Source: Flavobacteriales bacterium (lineage in GTDB: Bacteria > Bacteroidota > Bacteroidia > Flavobacteriales_D > Crocinitomicaceae). From it: a stretch of 53,966 bases of DNA. Where the stretch lies: contig CANJLG010000014.1 in NCBI GenBank assembly GCA_947475095.1, positions 1 to 53,966 on the forward strand. Direction: 5' to 3'. The notes under the pieces are model-generated. The model ran no database searches. It was not told the DNA's origin and was given only the letters and a program-made list of their open reading frames with translations. Shown piece after piece: positions 24,607 through 34,500 of the stretch (within the stretch, counting starts at the first letter, position 1; each line of letters begins with the position of its first letter). Both the position numbers and the translations under genes were made by a program.

Positions 24607-26502
24607 ATGCCTTATCACTTGAAAACCTTTGCCGCTTACCAAAACGCGTATGAAAATGCCATTGCTGATCCGGAGACTTTTTGGGGAGAAATCGCTGGGA
24701 ATTTCCACTGGTTCGCTCCGTGGAAAAAAGTAATGAATTGTAAGATGGAACTGGCGGAATTTAACTGGTTTCAGGAAGGGAAAACGAATATTTCCTACAA
24801 TTGCTTAGACCGCCACTTAGCGGAAAAAGGCGCGCAAACTGCTCTAATTTTCGAGCCCAATGATCCCAAAGAAAAAGCGCAGCATATTTCCTACACGGAA
24901 TTACATGAACGCGTTTCGCAGATGGCAAATGTGTTGAAAGCAAATGGCATTGAAAAAGGAGATCGTGTATGCATCTATCTTCCCATGATTCCTGAATTGG
25001 CAATCAGTGTGCTGGCTTGCGCACGAATCGGAGCAGTGCATTCGGTGGTATTTGCTGGCTTTTCATCTACAGCTCTTGCCTCACGCATTCAAGACTGTGC
25101 TTGTAAACTTATGATAACGGCAGATGGTGGCTTTCGCGGCACGAAATCGATTGACCTTAAATCCATCGTCGATGAAGCCTTGCTTACTTGTCCGACAATT
25201 TTAAAGTCTTTAGTGGTAAAGCGAACAAATGCACCAATTCAACTGCTTGCAGGTCGAGACACTTACCTTGATGTTGAACTTGAAAAAGTTAGTAGCCATT
25301 GTGATGTGACCGAAATGGACGCTGAAGACCCCTTGTTTATTCTATACACATCAGGATCCACTGGAAAACCAAAAGGCATGTTGCATAGCACCGGAGGATA
25401 CATGGTATATGCCGGATACACTTTTCAAAATGTATTCGATTACCAAGAAAAAGAAGTCTTTTGGTGTACCGCAGATATTGGTTGGATTACCGGACATTCC
25501 TACATTGTTTATGGTCCGCTGTTAAACGGAGCTACCACCGTACTTTTTGAAGGCATTCCCTCCTACCCAGATTTTGGACGATTTTGGGAAGTAATTGACA
25601 AACACCAAGTAAATCATTTTTATACCGCACCAACCGCCATTCGTTCGCTTGCCAAAGAACCCTTGACTTGGGTGGAAAAATATAATTTATCAAGTCTGCG
25701 GATCATCGGTTCCGTTGGCGAACCAATCAATGACGAAGCATGGCATTGGTACCATGAACATATTGGAAAAGGAAACTGTCCGCTCGTGGATACTTGGTGG
25801 CAAACAGAAACCGGGGGAATACTTATCTCACCATTACCGAATATCACCAAATTAAAACCTGCCTTTGCCACATTGCCTTTACCGGGCATTCAACTTGCCA
25901 TCATGGACGAAGGTAAAAAAGAAGTGAGTGGAAACGAAGTGAGTGGCAGTCTGTGCATAAAACAGCCATGGCCATCGATTGCCCGCACTATATGGGGAGA
26001 TCACAAACGCTATCTAGAGACCTACTTCACCGCCTTTCCTGGGCTCTATTTCACTGGAGATGGCGCTTTAAGAGACGAAGATGGTTATTACAGAATTACA
26101 GGTCGCGTGGATGATGTAATCATTGTTTCAGGTCATAATTTAGGAACAGCCCCCATAGAAGATGCGATAAACGAACATGCTTTGGTCGCTGAATCTGCCA
26201 TTGTAGGATTTCCACACGACATCAAAGGCAATGCGCTTTATGGCTTTGTAATTCTAAAAGAAGAACATGCCAACCATGATCAACTAAAAAGAGAGATCAA
26301 CCAATACATTTCGGACCAGATTGGCCCAATCGCAAAATTGGATAAAATTCAATTTACCAGCGGCTTACCGAAAACACGTTCCGGGAAAATAATTCGCAGA
26401 ATCCTACGCAAAATTGCTGAAGGAGATTTTGATAATTTTGGGGATATTTCCACCTTGTTGAATCCTGAAATTGTGGCAGAAATCAAGGATAATTGTTTGT
26501 AA
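24607..26502 (+). CDS. acs: Acetyl-CoA synthetase (acetate-CoA ligase)
   Basis: An AMP-forming acyl-CoA synthetase of 631 residues, full length for Acs. It activates acetate to acetyl-CoA through acetyl-AMP. Motifs seen are the P-loop-like YTSGSTGKPKGMLH (about residue 254), WWQTETGG with the acetate-pocket Trp (about 398), YFTGDGALRDEDGYY and the hinge region TGRVDDVIIVSGHN. The C-terminal PKTRSGKIIRR carries the Lys that is acetylated for regulation in the family. It stands alone and follows TCGAG repeats. Confidence 0.95.
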   Translation: MPYHLKTFAAYQNAYENAIADPETFWGEIAGNFHWFAPWKKVMNCKMELAEFNWFQEGKTNISYNCLDRHLAEKGAQTALIFEPNDPKEKAQHISYTELHERVSQMANVLKANGIEKGDRVCIYLPMIPELAISVLACARIGAVHSVVFAGFSSTALASRIQDCACKLMITADGGFRGTKSIDLKSIVDEALLTCPTILKSLVVKRTNAPIQLLAGRDTYLDVELEKVSSHCDVTEMDAEDPLFILYTSGSTGKPKGMLHSTGGYMVYAGYTFQNVFDYQEKEVFWCTADIGWITGHSYIVYGPLLNGATTVLFEGIPSYPDFGRFWEVIDKHQVNHFYTAPTAIRSLAKEPLTWVEKYNLSSLRIIGSVGEPINDEAWHWYHEHIGKGNCPLVDTWWQTETGGILISPLPNITKLKPAFATLPLPGIQLAIMDEGKKEVSGNEVSGSLCIKQPWPSIARTIWGDHKRYLETYFTAFPGLYFTGDGALRDEDGYYRITGRVDDVIIVSGHNLGTAPIEDAINEHALVAESAIVGFPHDIKGNALYGFVILKEEHANHDQLKREINQYISDQIGPIAKLDKIQFTSGLPKTRSGKIIRRILRKIAEGDFDNFGDISTLLNPEIVAEIKDNCL

Positions 26503-26548
26503 AAACTATTAAGTTCAAAAAAAAAGCGCGTGACAAAGAATGAAAAGC

Positions 26549-26556
26549 TAACTTTG
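26549..26556 (+). promoter_or_regulatory. Possible -7 element of the ABC exporter operon
   Basis: TAACTTTG matches TAnnTTTG but lies about 105 bases before the ABC ATPase start and lacks a -33 partner. If used, the leader would be unusually long for this window. Confidence 0.35.
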
Positions 26557-26660
26557 AAAAAAATTGCAACTTGCAGAACTTTTTTAGGTGTTCATTCGCG
26601 AAAAATAAACGTTTGAACAAAAATGCAAGGACCTTGTTTTAAATTTATAATTAAGCTGTC

Positions 26661-27365
26661 ATGATTGCCGAATTAAAAGGTGTAGGAAAAGAATACCAAG
26701 TTGGTGATCAAACCATTATTGCATTGCATCCATTGAATTTAGAAATTAATACAGGAGAACTTGTATTGATAATCGGACCTTCGGGTTCAGGAAAAACAAC
26801 CTTATTATCCCTTTTAGGTTGTGTAATTTACCCAACAATAGGTCAACTCTTCGTAAACGAGCAATTGGTCAACGATATGAGTCAAAAGCAGATGGCTAAT
26901 CTACGTTTAAACACCTTCGGTTTTGTATTTCAAAGCTTTAATTTAATCGCACCGCTCAACGCATTGGATAATGTAATGATGCCCTTGCAACTAAAAAAAA
27001 TGCCCATTCGTATTGCCCGTAAAAAAGCCTTAGATGCATTGGAGCTGGTTGGAATGCTAGACCGAAAAAAAAGCTTGCCAAAGCAACTCTCTGGGGGGCA
27101 ACAACAGCGCGTAGCCATTGCAAGAGCCTTAGTAACTGACCCACAATTAATCTTATGTGATGAGCCAACTGCCTCACTTGATGTAGCATCGATATCAATC
27201 GTTATGAACGAATTAGTGAGTTTATCTAAATCGGGAAAAAGCGTTTGTGTAGTGACACATGACCCACGCTTACTTTCCTATGCAGATCGCGTCATAAAAG
27301 TAGATAATGGAACCGCCATCGAATTGCAAAAAAGTGAATTAACCAATGCCTTTACACTTGTATAA
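26661..27365 (+). CDS. ABC transporter ATP-binding protein (DevA/LolD/MacB-like)
   Basis: A 234-residue ATPase. Walker A is GPSGSGKTTLL, the Q-loop lies in FVFQSFNL, the signature is LSGGQQQRVAIARAL, Walker B is LILCDEPTASLD and the H-loop is VVTHD. It is the first gene of a three-gene exporter with a membrane-fusion protein (one base apart) and an FtsX-type permease. This order matches the DevBCA/MacAB-like tripartite exporters that move lipids, peptides or drugs across the envelope. The substrate is unknown. Confidence 0.92.
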   Translation: MIAELKGVGKEYQVGDQTIIALHPLNLEINTGELVLIIGPSGSGKTTLLSLLGCVIYPTIGQLFVNEQLVNDMSQKQMANLRLNTFGFVFQSFNLIAPLNALDNVMMPLQLKKMPIRIARKKALDALELVGMLDRKKSLPKQLSGGQQQRVAIARALVTDPQLILCDEPTASLDVASISIVMNELVSLSKSGKSVCVVTHDPRLLSYADRVIKVDNGTAIELQKSELTNAFTLV

Positions 27366-27366
27366 T

Positions 27367-28299
27367 ATGAAAATAAATTACGCTCCCCTGCTCCTACTTT
27401 TACTGCTATCTTCCTGCGGTGGAAAAGCAGAACAGAAAGAAAAACCCCTTTCCGATTACAAAGTAAAAAAGATAAAAGAACTCGTTGGTATAGCAAGGGT
27501 TGAGCCTGCTAGCAAAATTTACATAATTGGTTCTGAACTAGGAGGCAGGGTAATAAGAATAATGGTTAAAGAAGGCGAAAGCGTAAAGAAAGGACAATTA
27601 CTTATTGAATTAGATGCCTCAACAGAAGATGCTCAAATAAACCAAAGCAATACCAAACTTGGGGCAAGAAACGAACGAATAAATAGTTTAGCAGCAAGAG
27701 TGGAAGCCGTTAATATTAAAATTAATGCAGCTACCATAACCTATAATCGCGATAAGAAATTGGCAGAAGCTAAAGTTGGTACGGAAAAAGCCCAAATCGA
27801 CTCGGAAACCGCCTTGCTTAATTTAAAGGCAGAATTAGTCATCGCACAAGCAGACCTGAAAGAAGCACAAGCAAGCTTGGGAGAAATTAAAGCAGAATCT
27901 TCTTATTATAGTCAGATAAAACGAAAAAAACAATTATTTGCACCAGAAGACGGGATGATGCTGAGCATTGACGTTAAACCAGGACAAGCATTGGCACCCG
28001 GAGCAAAAATAGGAGATTTCGCACCAAGTGGTGGCCTAATTGCCATTACAGAAGTAGATGAATTATTTGCAATGAAGGTAAAAAATGGAATGAAAGTAAA
28101 CATCAATATGCAAGGCAGCAAGGAACTACTTTCAACAGGGACGATTGTTTATTGCGCCTCCTACCTGTCTAAAAAGTCGATATTTAGCGACAAAGCAGAT
28201 AATCTTGAGGATCGTCGAGTGCGAGAAGTTCGTGTGCAAGTAGACAATCCTTCCTCAGTATTGATTGGAAGCCGCGTAGAATGCATCATAAAACTTTAA
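27367..28299 (+). CDS. HlyD-type membrane-fusion lipoprotein
   Basis: A periplasmic adaptor of 310 residues. The start at 27367 is preferred because it gives a clean lipoprotein signal (MKINYAPLLLLLLLSSCGG, lipobox LSSC) and follows the ATPase stop by one base. An upstream in-frame ATG at 27346 would overlap the ATPase. A lipoyl-like half-motif (GGRVIRIMVKEGESVKKGQLLIELD) is followed by a coiled coil rich in Ala/Glu/Lys (about residues 85-180). The second lipoyl half (FAPEDGMMLSIDVKPGQALAPG) and a beta-barrel domain come next. It links the inner-membrane ABC unit to an outer-membrane channel not encoded here. Confidence 0.88.
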   Translation: MKINYAPLLLLLLLSSCGGKAEQKEKPLSDYKVKKIKELVGIARVEPASKIYIIGSELGGRVIRIMVKEGESVKKGQLLIELDASTEDAQINQSNTKLGARNERINSLAARVEAVNIKINAATITYNRDKKLAEAKVGTEKAQIDSETALLNLKAELVIAQADLKEAQASLGEIKAESSYYSQIKRKKQLFAPEDGMMLSIDVKPGQALAPGAKIGDFAPSGGLIAITEVDELFAMKVKNGMKVNINMQGSKELLSTGTIVYCASYLSKKSIFSDKADNLEDRRVREVRVQVDNPSSVLIGSRVECIIKL

Positions 28300-28302
28300 G
28301 CC

Positions 28303-29436
28303 ATGCAGTTACTTTTCACTGCGCTTAAATTCATGAAATTTGACAAGCCCAAAAGCATTGGCGCCTTGTTTGGAGTGATAATTTCTATTTTTTTAATTGG
28401 GCAACAAACCGGAATTTTTACCTTTTTAACCAATGCCATGAGCTATTTAGTTCGTGTGAATGATGGCTACGTTTGGGTAACCGACAACAAAACTACCAAC
28501 GTTAATGCGCTTGCTCCGATTGATGTACGCTTAGGACATGAAATTGAAAGCTTACCATTCGTCGTGAAAGCTCATCCGCTTGTAATTGGTGCTGGAGCTG
28601 CACGATTTACAGATGGCACAACAGCTGGAATGAGCATTGTTGGCCTGAATCTACCGAATTATGCTGGTTTGCAGGAAAATCTACTTATTGAAGGAAACAA
28701 GGAAGAATTAATTCCAGAAGGTGCTGTTTCCATTGATTTTTTCGATAAAAAAGCCCTAGGAAATCCCAAAAAAGGCGACTACTTTGAAATAAACGGAAAG
28801 CAAGTTTATATTGCCGCACTAACGAAAGGTGCTCGAGCATTTGGAGGAGGTCTATTTGCCTACACAACCATCGAACGCGCTCGATTTTTAGGAAAAGTAT
28901 CCGATAATAAAGTATCGGCATTTTTAGTGTCAGCAGAATCTCCTGAAAAAATGCAAGAAGTAGTGAATTACATCAATGCCAATATCCCTGGCGTAAAGGC
29001 ATGGATGCCGAATGATTTTAGATGGGAAACCGTGATTACCGTTTTAAAATCGAGTGGGATAGCATTTTCATTTGGCACCTTAATTATTTTCGCGCTTATT
29101 TCAGGATTTATCATAATTGGTTTAACCCTTTATTCGGCTGCAATAGATCGCATTAAAGATTATGGTACTTTAAAAGCAATCGGCGCATCAAATGGCTACA
29201 TTCGAAAATTAATTTTAATGCAAGCCATTATTTATTCGATTTTCGGGTTTTTAATTGGTTATGCGCTCATCGAAGGATTTAGAAATGGTATTGCAAATGC
29301 CGGAACCCTGTTTAGCTTCCACCCGATTACTAAATTAGTGTTCTTCTTGATTACCGCAACGATATCCATTTCGGGAACCCTTTTCGCTATTCGAAGAATA
29401 ACCAAATTAGAACCTGCATCAGTTTTTAGGACATAA
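28303..29436 (+). CDS. ABC transporter permease (DevC/FtsX-like)
   Basis: A 377-residue permease. One membrane segment lies near residues 19-40, then a periplasmic MacB-like domain follows (about 45-255). Three C-terminal membrane helices (about 257-285, 305-330 and 340-362) include the conserved IDRIKDYGTLKAIGASNGYIRKL cytoplasmic loop (motif split: IDRIKDYGTLKAIGAS). It ends in RRITKLEPASVFRT, typical of DevC proteins. It is three bases after the adaptor gene and forms one transporter with it and the ATPase. Confidence 0.9.
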   Translation: MQLLFTALKFMKFDKPKSIGALFGVIISIFLIGQQTGIFTFLTNAMSYLVRVNDGYVWVTDNKTTNVNALAPIDVRLGHEIESLPFVVKAHPLVIGAGAARFTDGTTAGMSIVGLNLPNYAGLQENLLIEGNKEELIPEGAVSIDFFDKKALGNPKKGDYFEINGKQVYIAALTKGARAFGGGLFAYTTIERARFLGKVSDNKVSAFLVSAESPEKMQEVVNYINANIPGVKAWMPNDFRWETVITVLKSSGIAFSFGTLIIFALISGFIIIGLTLYSAAIDRIKDYGTLKAIGASNGYIRKLILMQAIIYSIFGFLIGYALIEGFRNGIANAGTLFSFHPITKLVFFLITATISISGTLFAIRRITKLEPASVFRT

Positions 29437-29508
29437 TTAAGTGCCTTTTTTTACAAGTTTATTAAATTTAAAACCACTAAACAGGTAGTTGAATCTAAAT
29501 CTCGAAGT

Positions 29509-31074
29509 ATGAAGTATTTTTTAAGCATTGCCATTCTTACCTTTTCTCTTAGCCTATGGTCGCATGAAGGGGGACATCATGAAAAAGAACAAACCTGGAA
29601 AATTGGTAATGAAGTAATTAGTGGCGATTTCTTACTTCTTAAAGACAAAATCGTTTATTTACAAACAGAAGATGGGGCAACAAAAAAAATACCCTTAGAT
29701 CAATTTTCAACTCAAGATCAAGCCCAACTCAATCATCGTTATCAAACCATTGAAGAATTAAATACGAAGGTACCACAAAAAATAGATAAACAAGCAAAAA
29801 ATAACTTTGTCTTATTAATCCCAATCGGCATATTGTTTTTAGGTCTTATCTTATTATGTGTCTATTTATTCAGAAAAAGGAAAATAAAACAAGGAATCGT
29901 CATCATTTCCATATCGATTAGCCTCTTTCTCTACAGTTTTACTGATCCAAATGTGATGAATCTAGCATTTATTGCTTTTCAACCCAATGCTATCACCTCA
30001 TGGGACGCCAATTATTTTTATATTGAATCGAAAGGCATCCCGACAACCCACGATATGATGTTCGGAATTGCTAGCAATGGTTGGCAGCAACAAGTACCTA
30101 TTCCTCAGTGTTATTATGGAGACAATGCTTGGAGCATCCCATTAAACCCAATTTTAGCCGCAACGCCTGTCCCAGTTAACGCACAACATTTCACAAGAGG
30201 TGCAATTGCAGTAGCTGTTAATGGCGTTCCTATTTTTAATCCCTATACCAATACTGGCGTAGATGCTTTCTTAGATGGACAATTGGATAATTGGGGTGGC
30301 CATTGTGGTCGAGCGGACGATTATCATTATCACACAGCTCCTCTTCATTTGTATGGAACAACAAGTAACACCTTACCCATTGCATATGCATTAGATGGTT
30401 ATGCTGTTTATGGAGCTTACGAACCCGATGGGATTTCAATGACAAGCTTAGATGCAAATCACGGACATAATTACAATGGTGAATATCATTATCATGGGAC
30501 AGCAAATGCGCCTTACATGATTGGAAAAATGGTGGGGCAAGTTACCGAAGATGCCTCCGCGCAAATCATTCCTCAAGCAGCTGCAACGCCCGTTCGACCG
30601 GCACAAACTCCATTAAATGGAGCCTTGATTTCTGGTCTTGTTGCCAATGGCAGCAATGGTTATATTTTATCCTATGTACTCAACAATCAGAATTATCAAG
30701 TAAGTTATAGTTGGACATCAAATGGCCTGTACACTTTCAATTTTATTAATCCAAACGGAACAACAAGCTCGAACTATAATGGATTTATTCCCTGTGAAGT
30801 CCAGTATGCAGGCACTAATGAATCGACCTTACTCAACAATTTATTCAATGTTTATCCAATCCCTAGTCAGCACACCATAAATATCCAATTGAAACTAGGG
30901 CAAGATCCGAAAGAAATAAAAGGAATCTCCATTTACAGTGGCTTTGGAAAAGAAGTTTTCCATTCCCATCACTATGAAAAAGCCATCGATTTATCGCTAC
31001 AGCCCAAAGGCATCTATTTCATAGTGATCAAAACATCGAAAGGCGAATTCAAGCAAAAGTTAATGTTGCAGTAA
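29509..31074 (+). CDS. YHYH-domain protein with T9SS sorting domain and internal membrane segments
   Basis: A 521-residue protein. It has a signal peptide (about 1-18), then a His/Glu-rich patch (HEGGHHEKEQ) and an SHD1-like region (about 29-80). Two hydrophobic helices follow (about 101-121 and 127-145). The large YHYH domain (about 150-385) contains DDYHYHTAPLHL and GEYHYHGT. The C-terminal T9SS type A sorting domain (about 445-521) ends KQKLMLQ. YHYH proteins are extracellular and of unknown activity; the histidine pairs suggest metal binding. Combining inner-membrane-like helices with a T9SS tail is unusual. Confidence 0.87.
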   Translation: MKYFLSIAILTFSLSLWSHEGGHHEKEQTWKIGNEVISGDFLLLKDKIVYLQTEDGATKKIPLDQFSTQDQAQLNHRYQTIEELNTKVPQKIDKQAKNNFVLLIPIGILFLGLILLCVYLFRKRKIKQGIVIISISISLFLYSFTDPNVMNLAFIAFQPNAITSWDANYFYIESKGIPTTHDMMFGIASNGWQQQVPIPQCYYGDNAWSIPLNPILAATPVPVNAQHFTRGAIAVAVNGVPIFNPYTNTGVDAFLDGQLDNWGGHCGRADDYHYHTAPLHLYGTTSNTLPIAYALDGYAVYGAYEPDGISMTSLDANHGHNYNGEYHYHGTANAPYMIGKMVGQVTEDASAQIIPQAAATPVRPAQTPLNGALISGLVANGSNGYILSYVLNNQNYQVSYSWTSNGLYTFNFINPNGTTSSNYNGFIPCEVQYAGTNESTLLNNLFNVYPIPSQHTINIQLKLGQDPKEIKGISIYSGFGKEVFHSHHYEKAIDLSLQPKGIYFIVIKTSKGEFKQKLMLQ

Positions 31075-31249
31075 TAGCTAACTATAAGATTTTTGAATTT
31101 TTTTAAACATACTATTTTTTCACTATTTTCCTCCGCCTCCGCTACACTTTATGAGAATAATAGGCAACAGGAGAAAAAAAACCAATTTATTTTTTAAAAT
31201 GAAAGCTTGCATAAGAGAATGATTGTATTGAACAATGACTTGGGTACCG

Positions 31250-31305
31250 TGCACCTCGACTACGCTCGATGCCCTTTAAGTGGATCGAGCGGAGTCGAGA
31301 GACAC
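31250..31305. repeat. TCGAG dispersed repeat element
   Basis: Here CTCGACTACGCTCGAT and AAGTGGATCGAGCGGAGTCGAGAGACAC face each other and form an imperfect hairpin of about 56 bp. It shares its right half with the element at 24459. The rest of the 514-bp gap between 31075 and 31588 is AT-rich and holds no convincing gene; a short palindrome GCAGTAACTTACTGC (31581-31595) overlaps the stop of the next gene. Confidence 0.72.
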
Positions 31306-31588
31306 TTACATAGAAATCACCGAAAGGGTCAAGTGTTAGGATTGGAAATAATGAACGCATGCCACTTTCGAGTTTTTTTGCTACTTTTTTTGCGGGCCTT
31401 CGAGGGCCTCAGTCACCTCAAAAAAAAGTAGGGAGAATAATTAACTAAAAAATGATTTTAAAACCAATATTCCAACAATTTTAGTTCAAAGGAATATCTT
31501 TCAAAAATAAACCACCCTATCATACCATAAAATCAAGATCATTTATTAACGAAAAAAACAAGTAGGGCGCAATTAATTTTGCAGTAAC

Positions 31589-34500
31589 TTACTGCTTCAC
31601 TAATTCCTTCGTGTAAACTCGTTGGTTGGTGATTATCTTCACAAGATACGTTCCCTTGTTGAGTGATGATAAATCGATATATGATTCCGCAAAGTAATCC
31701 GAAGCATTCATTTTTTCAGATAAAACTTGCCTGCCCATAATATCATACAATACTAATTGTGCATCATTATTCACCGAACCGCTGATTTCTATTGTCGCTT
31801 GATTAGTCGCAGGATTTGGGAAAATAGCGATTTCATGATCTAATTTATTTTCCTCTAAGCCCACTGTAAACCCAACGGAGAAATCATAGCGATGATACCT
31901 TCCGAAATCGCCAGGAAACATTTCAATGTAACTTCCACCTACATACCTTAGTCGCATTTGACCTGTTGTTTCACCTTCCACTTGCGCAGAATACCAAAAA
32001 GATAACCCATCGTTGTCGCTGTCATCAATAATGACACTGTAGCACCCAGGCGCAAGATCAAAAGTATCTTTATATTGTGTGGTGTTACTCAGATTATTTC
32101 GTTCAAATATGATATTACCAGATGCATCAATCAAGCGGTAGGTGTTTTCAATCGCTTTATTGTTAGTTGAAAGCCAAATAAAGAATGGCCCATTAATTCT
32201 TTCCGGTGCATTAAATTTGGTTTGTTTCACACTATTTTGATTGTAGTCATCATTTCCTGAGCCCCCATTCACGTCACAAACATAAGCTGTGAATGTCTTC
32301 ATTGAATCGTAGTCTGTCCAAAAATCTTGAGAATTTACAGGGATTTCCACCATCTCCTCTTCCAAGAAACCTAAGTATCCTGTCCAATCATAACTAATCT
32401 CCACACCATAGGTAATCCAACAACGGATCTTACATGAAGTAAGGGCTTGTTGGCCAGCATTTCTAATAATGACTCTAGGATTTGAACAAGTGGGGTTGTA
32501 CTTGCTGTAATATTCCCAATTATTAGGATTTAAAACATCCACAATAGCGGCATCATTTTGAAAATTAGGCGCTGAATAAGAGATTAAGTCATATGCTCCG
32601 ATGTAATTTCCTCCAGCCGTACCAGGATCATTTGGTGGCACTAGTGTAATTCCGTAATCAATCGTTACAGTATCGCCTGGTGTAACGAAGGGAGTCAATT
32701 CAAATTCGTGTTCTTTCACGCGGTCACCAGGGCACCATCCCTCTCGGGCGTATGGCCAAGTTCCTCCCTGCCCAATATTAGGATTATCACCACACTCGGT
32801 TGTTTGCCAAATGTTCCAGTTAAATCGAGGAATACCATTAATTCGAATCAGGTGGTCGTTCGGAACCCATTCGCAACAAGCCGCATTTCCCACTTGCCCA
32901 TGTCCAGTCATTCTAGTTTTAATTTTAAAGGTAGAAGAGGTATCGTTAAGTACAATCGGTTTAGCTGAAAGAACAGCGTCGTTTGCCATATTCGCGTAAT
33001 TGTAAGATCGCCAATCGGACCAAATAGGCTCTCTTTTGTGAACATCTCTTGGAGGAATACCTTCAATAAAAGCAAAGCGTAAATCCAACAATTCTTGCGT
33101 ATTATGAGCAGCTAAATCAACGGTATTTTTCAAATACATTTGGTAATCAGTAACATCGTAAATCCAAGAAAATCCATTAGGACCTAAATCGAACTGAATA
33201 CCGTAAGGAGTAATGTAACGAGCTATTTCAACATCTTTTACGATTTCGTAAGGGGCTTCAAAATAAAGTATTGAATCATTTAGAAGTTGAATATTCGAAC
33301 CTAGTGGCGAATTCTGTATCACGTTTCCACTCGTATTAAACGTATAGGTATTTCCTGCTGCTGCACCTCTATAAGATTGAACAATATCGAAATGACTGTG
33401 AAGAGGAGCTTGTTCGAAAACCGTGATGGGCTCAACCAAACGGGGCTGATTCACCATGATGGTATCCAAAACCCCTTGCACACTTCCTTGGCCAAAAGCT
33501 ACTTTAGGTCTTAAATTCAAGGATTGTAAACCCACCATTGGCCACGCTTTCTTTATCATAGAGCCTGAATTTGGAGTAAAGCCTTCGGAAAGCATAAGTT
33601 TGTAATCATTGTTTGATCTGTCATCAGCATAATTCTGATTATCAAAATCATAATAAACCATCAATTGATTCCAATTGGGGTGTGAATTATCGATTTTATT
33701 CTGATAGTGAGCTAAAATTGTAGAGGCAGGCAAAGAAGCCTTGTACACCCTAAATTCATCCAACTGACCCTTCCATTTTATAGATTGATTGGCACTAGCC
33801 CCCAAAACGAAACGATGTACATAACCCACTTGACGGTTCAAGTTGGTACCTGAGTGCCAAAGCACCCCATTTTTGTAGATGAACATCTCCCCAGTGGATT
33901 GTTTTTTAACAAAAGCCCAATGGTTCCATGTATCTTGAATTTCTGAAGGCGACATAGCGATATTGATGCGATCGAATCCTGTTTGGTTACCTGCGTCAAA
34001 ATAAATTTGGTTATTTCCCCAAGGCATGTGGATATTTATGATTCGATTTCCAAGGGTATCATACGCCTCCAACAAGGTAGTATTTTGACCACTAATTGCA
34101 TTTCCTTTTGACCAAAATTCAATCGTCAAATCTGGACCAATCAAGGTATCAGACAATTCAAGCAAAGCATAATTATTTCCATTAAAATCGATAACGCCAT
34201 TGCTCCCTTCGTAAAAATTAGAACTGGTTGGGAAGCCGTTTTCTGCCTCAAAAACAGGATTTGTCGCAGTAGGAATATCTGTATCGAATGATAATTCTAC
34301 AATGATGTGGTCTGTACCGTTCCAGTTAAAAGGCTGGTAAAACAAGAATTCATTTAAGCCTGAAACTAAGCCTCCAGCTGAAATGGAACGGTTGTAAACT
34401 TCCAAAAATCCCGCAGTTTGATCCATGCTAACGTTCAGTGTGGAAGTGCCTTTCAATCGAATGCTTGGAAAGGGAATGCCTTCATTGTTTGCGACACTGG

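Noticed and set aside
31207-31431. Frame of 74 codons in the gap after the YHYH gene
   Set aside because: It runs through a TCGAG repeat and a low-complexity T-rich stretch; no start signal or protein character is seen.
31581-31595. Palindrome GCAGTAACTTACTGC as a terminator of the PNGase-like gene
   Set aside because: It overlaps the stop codon and has no T-run behind it on the minus strand, so termination there is doubtful.
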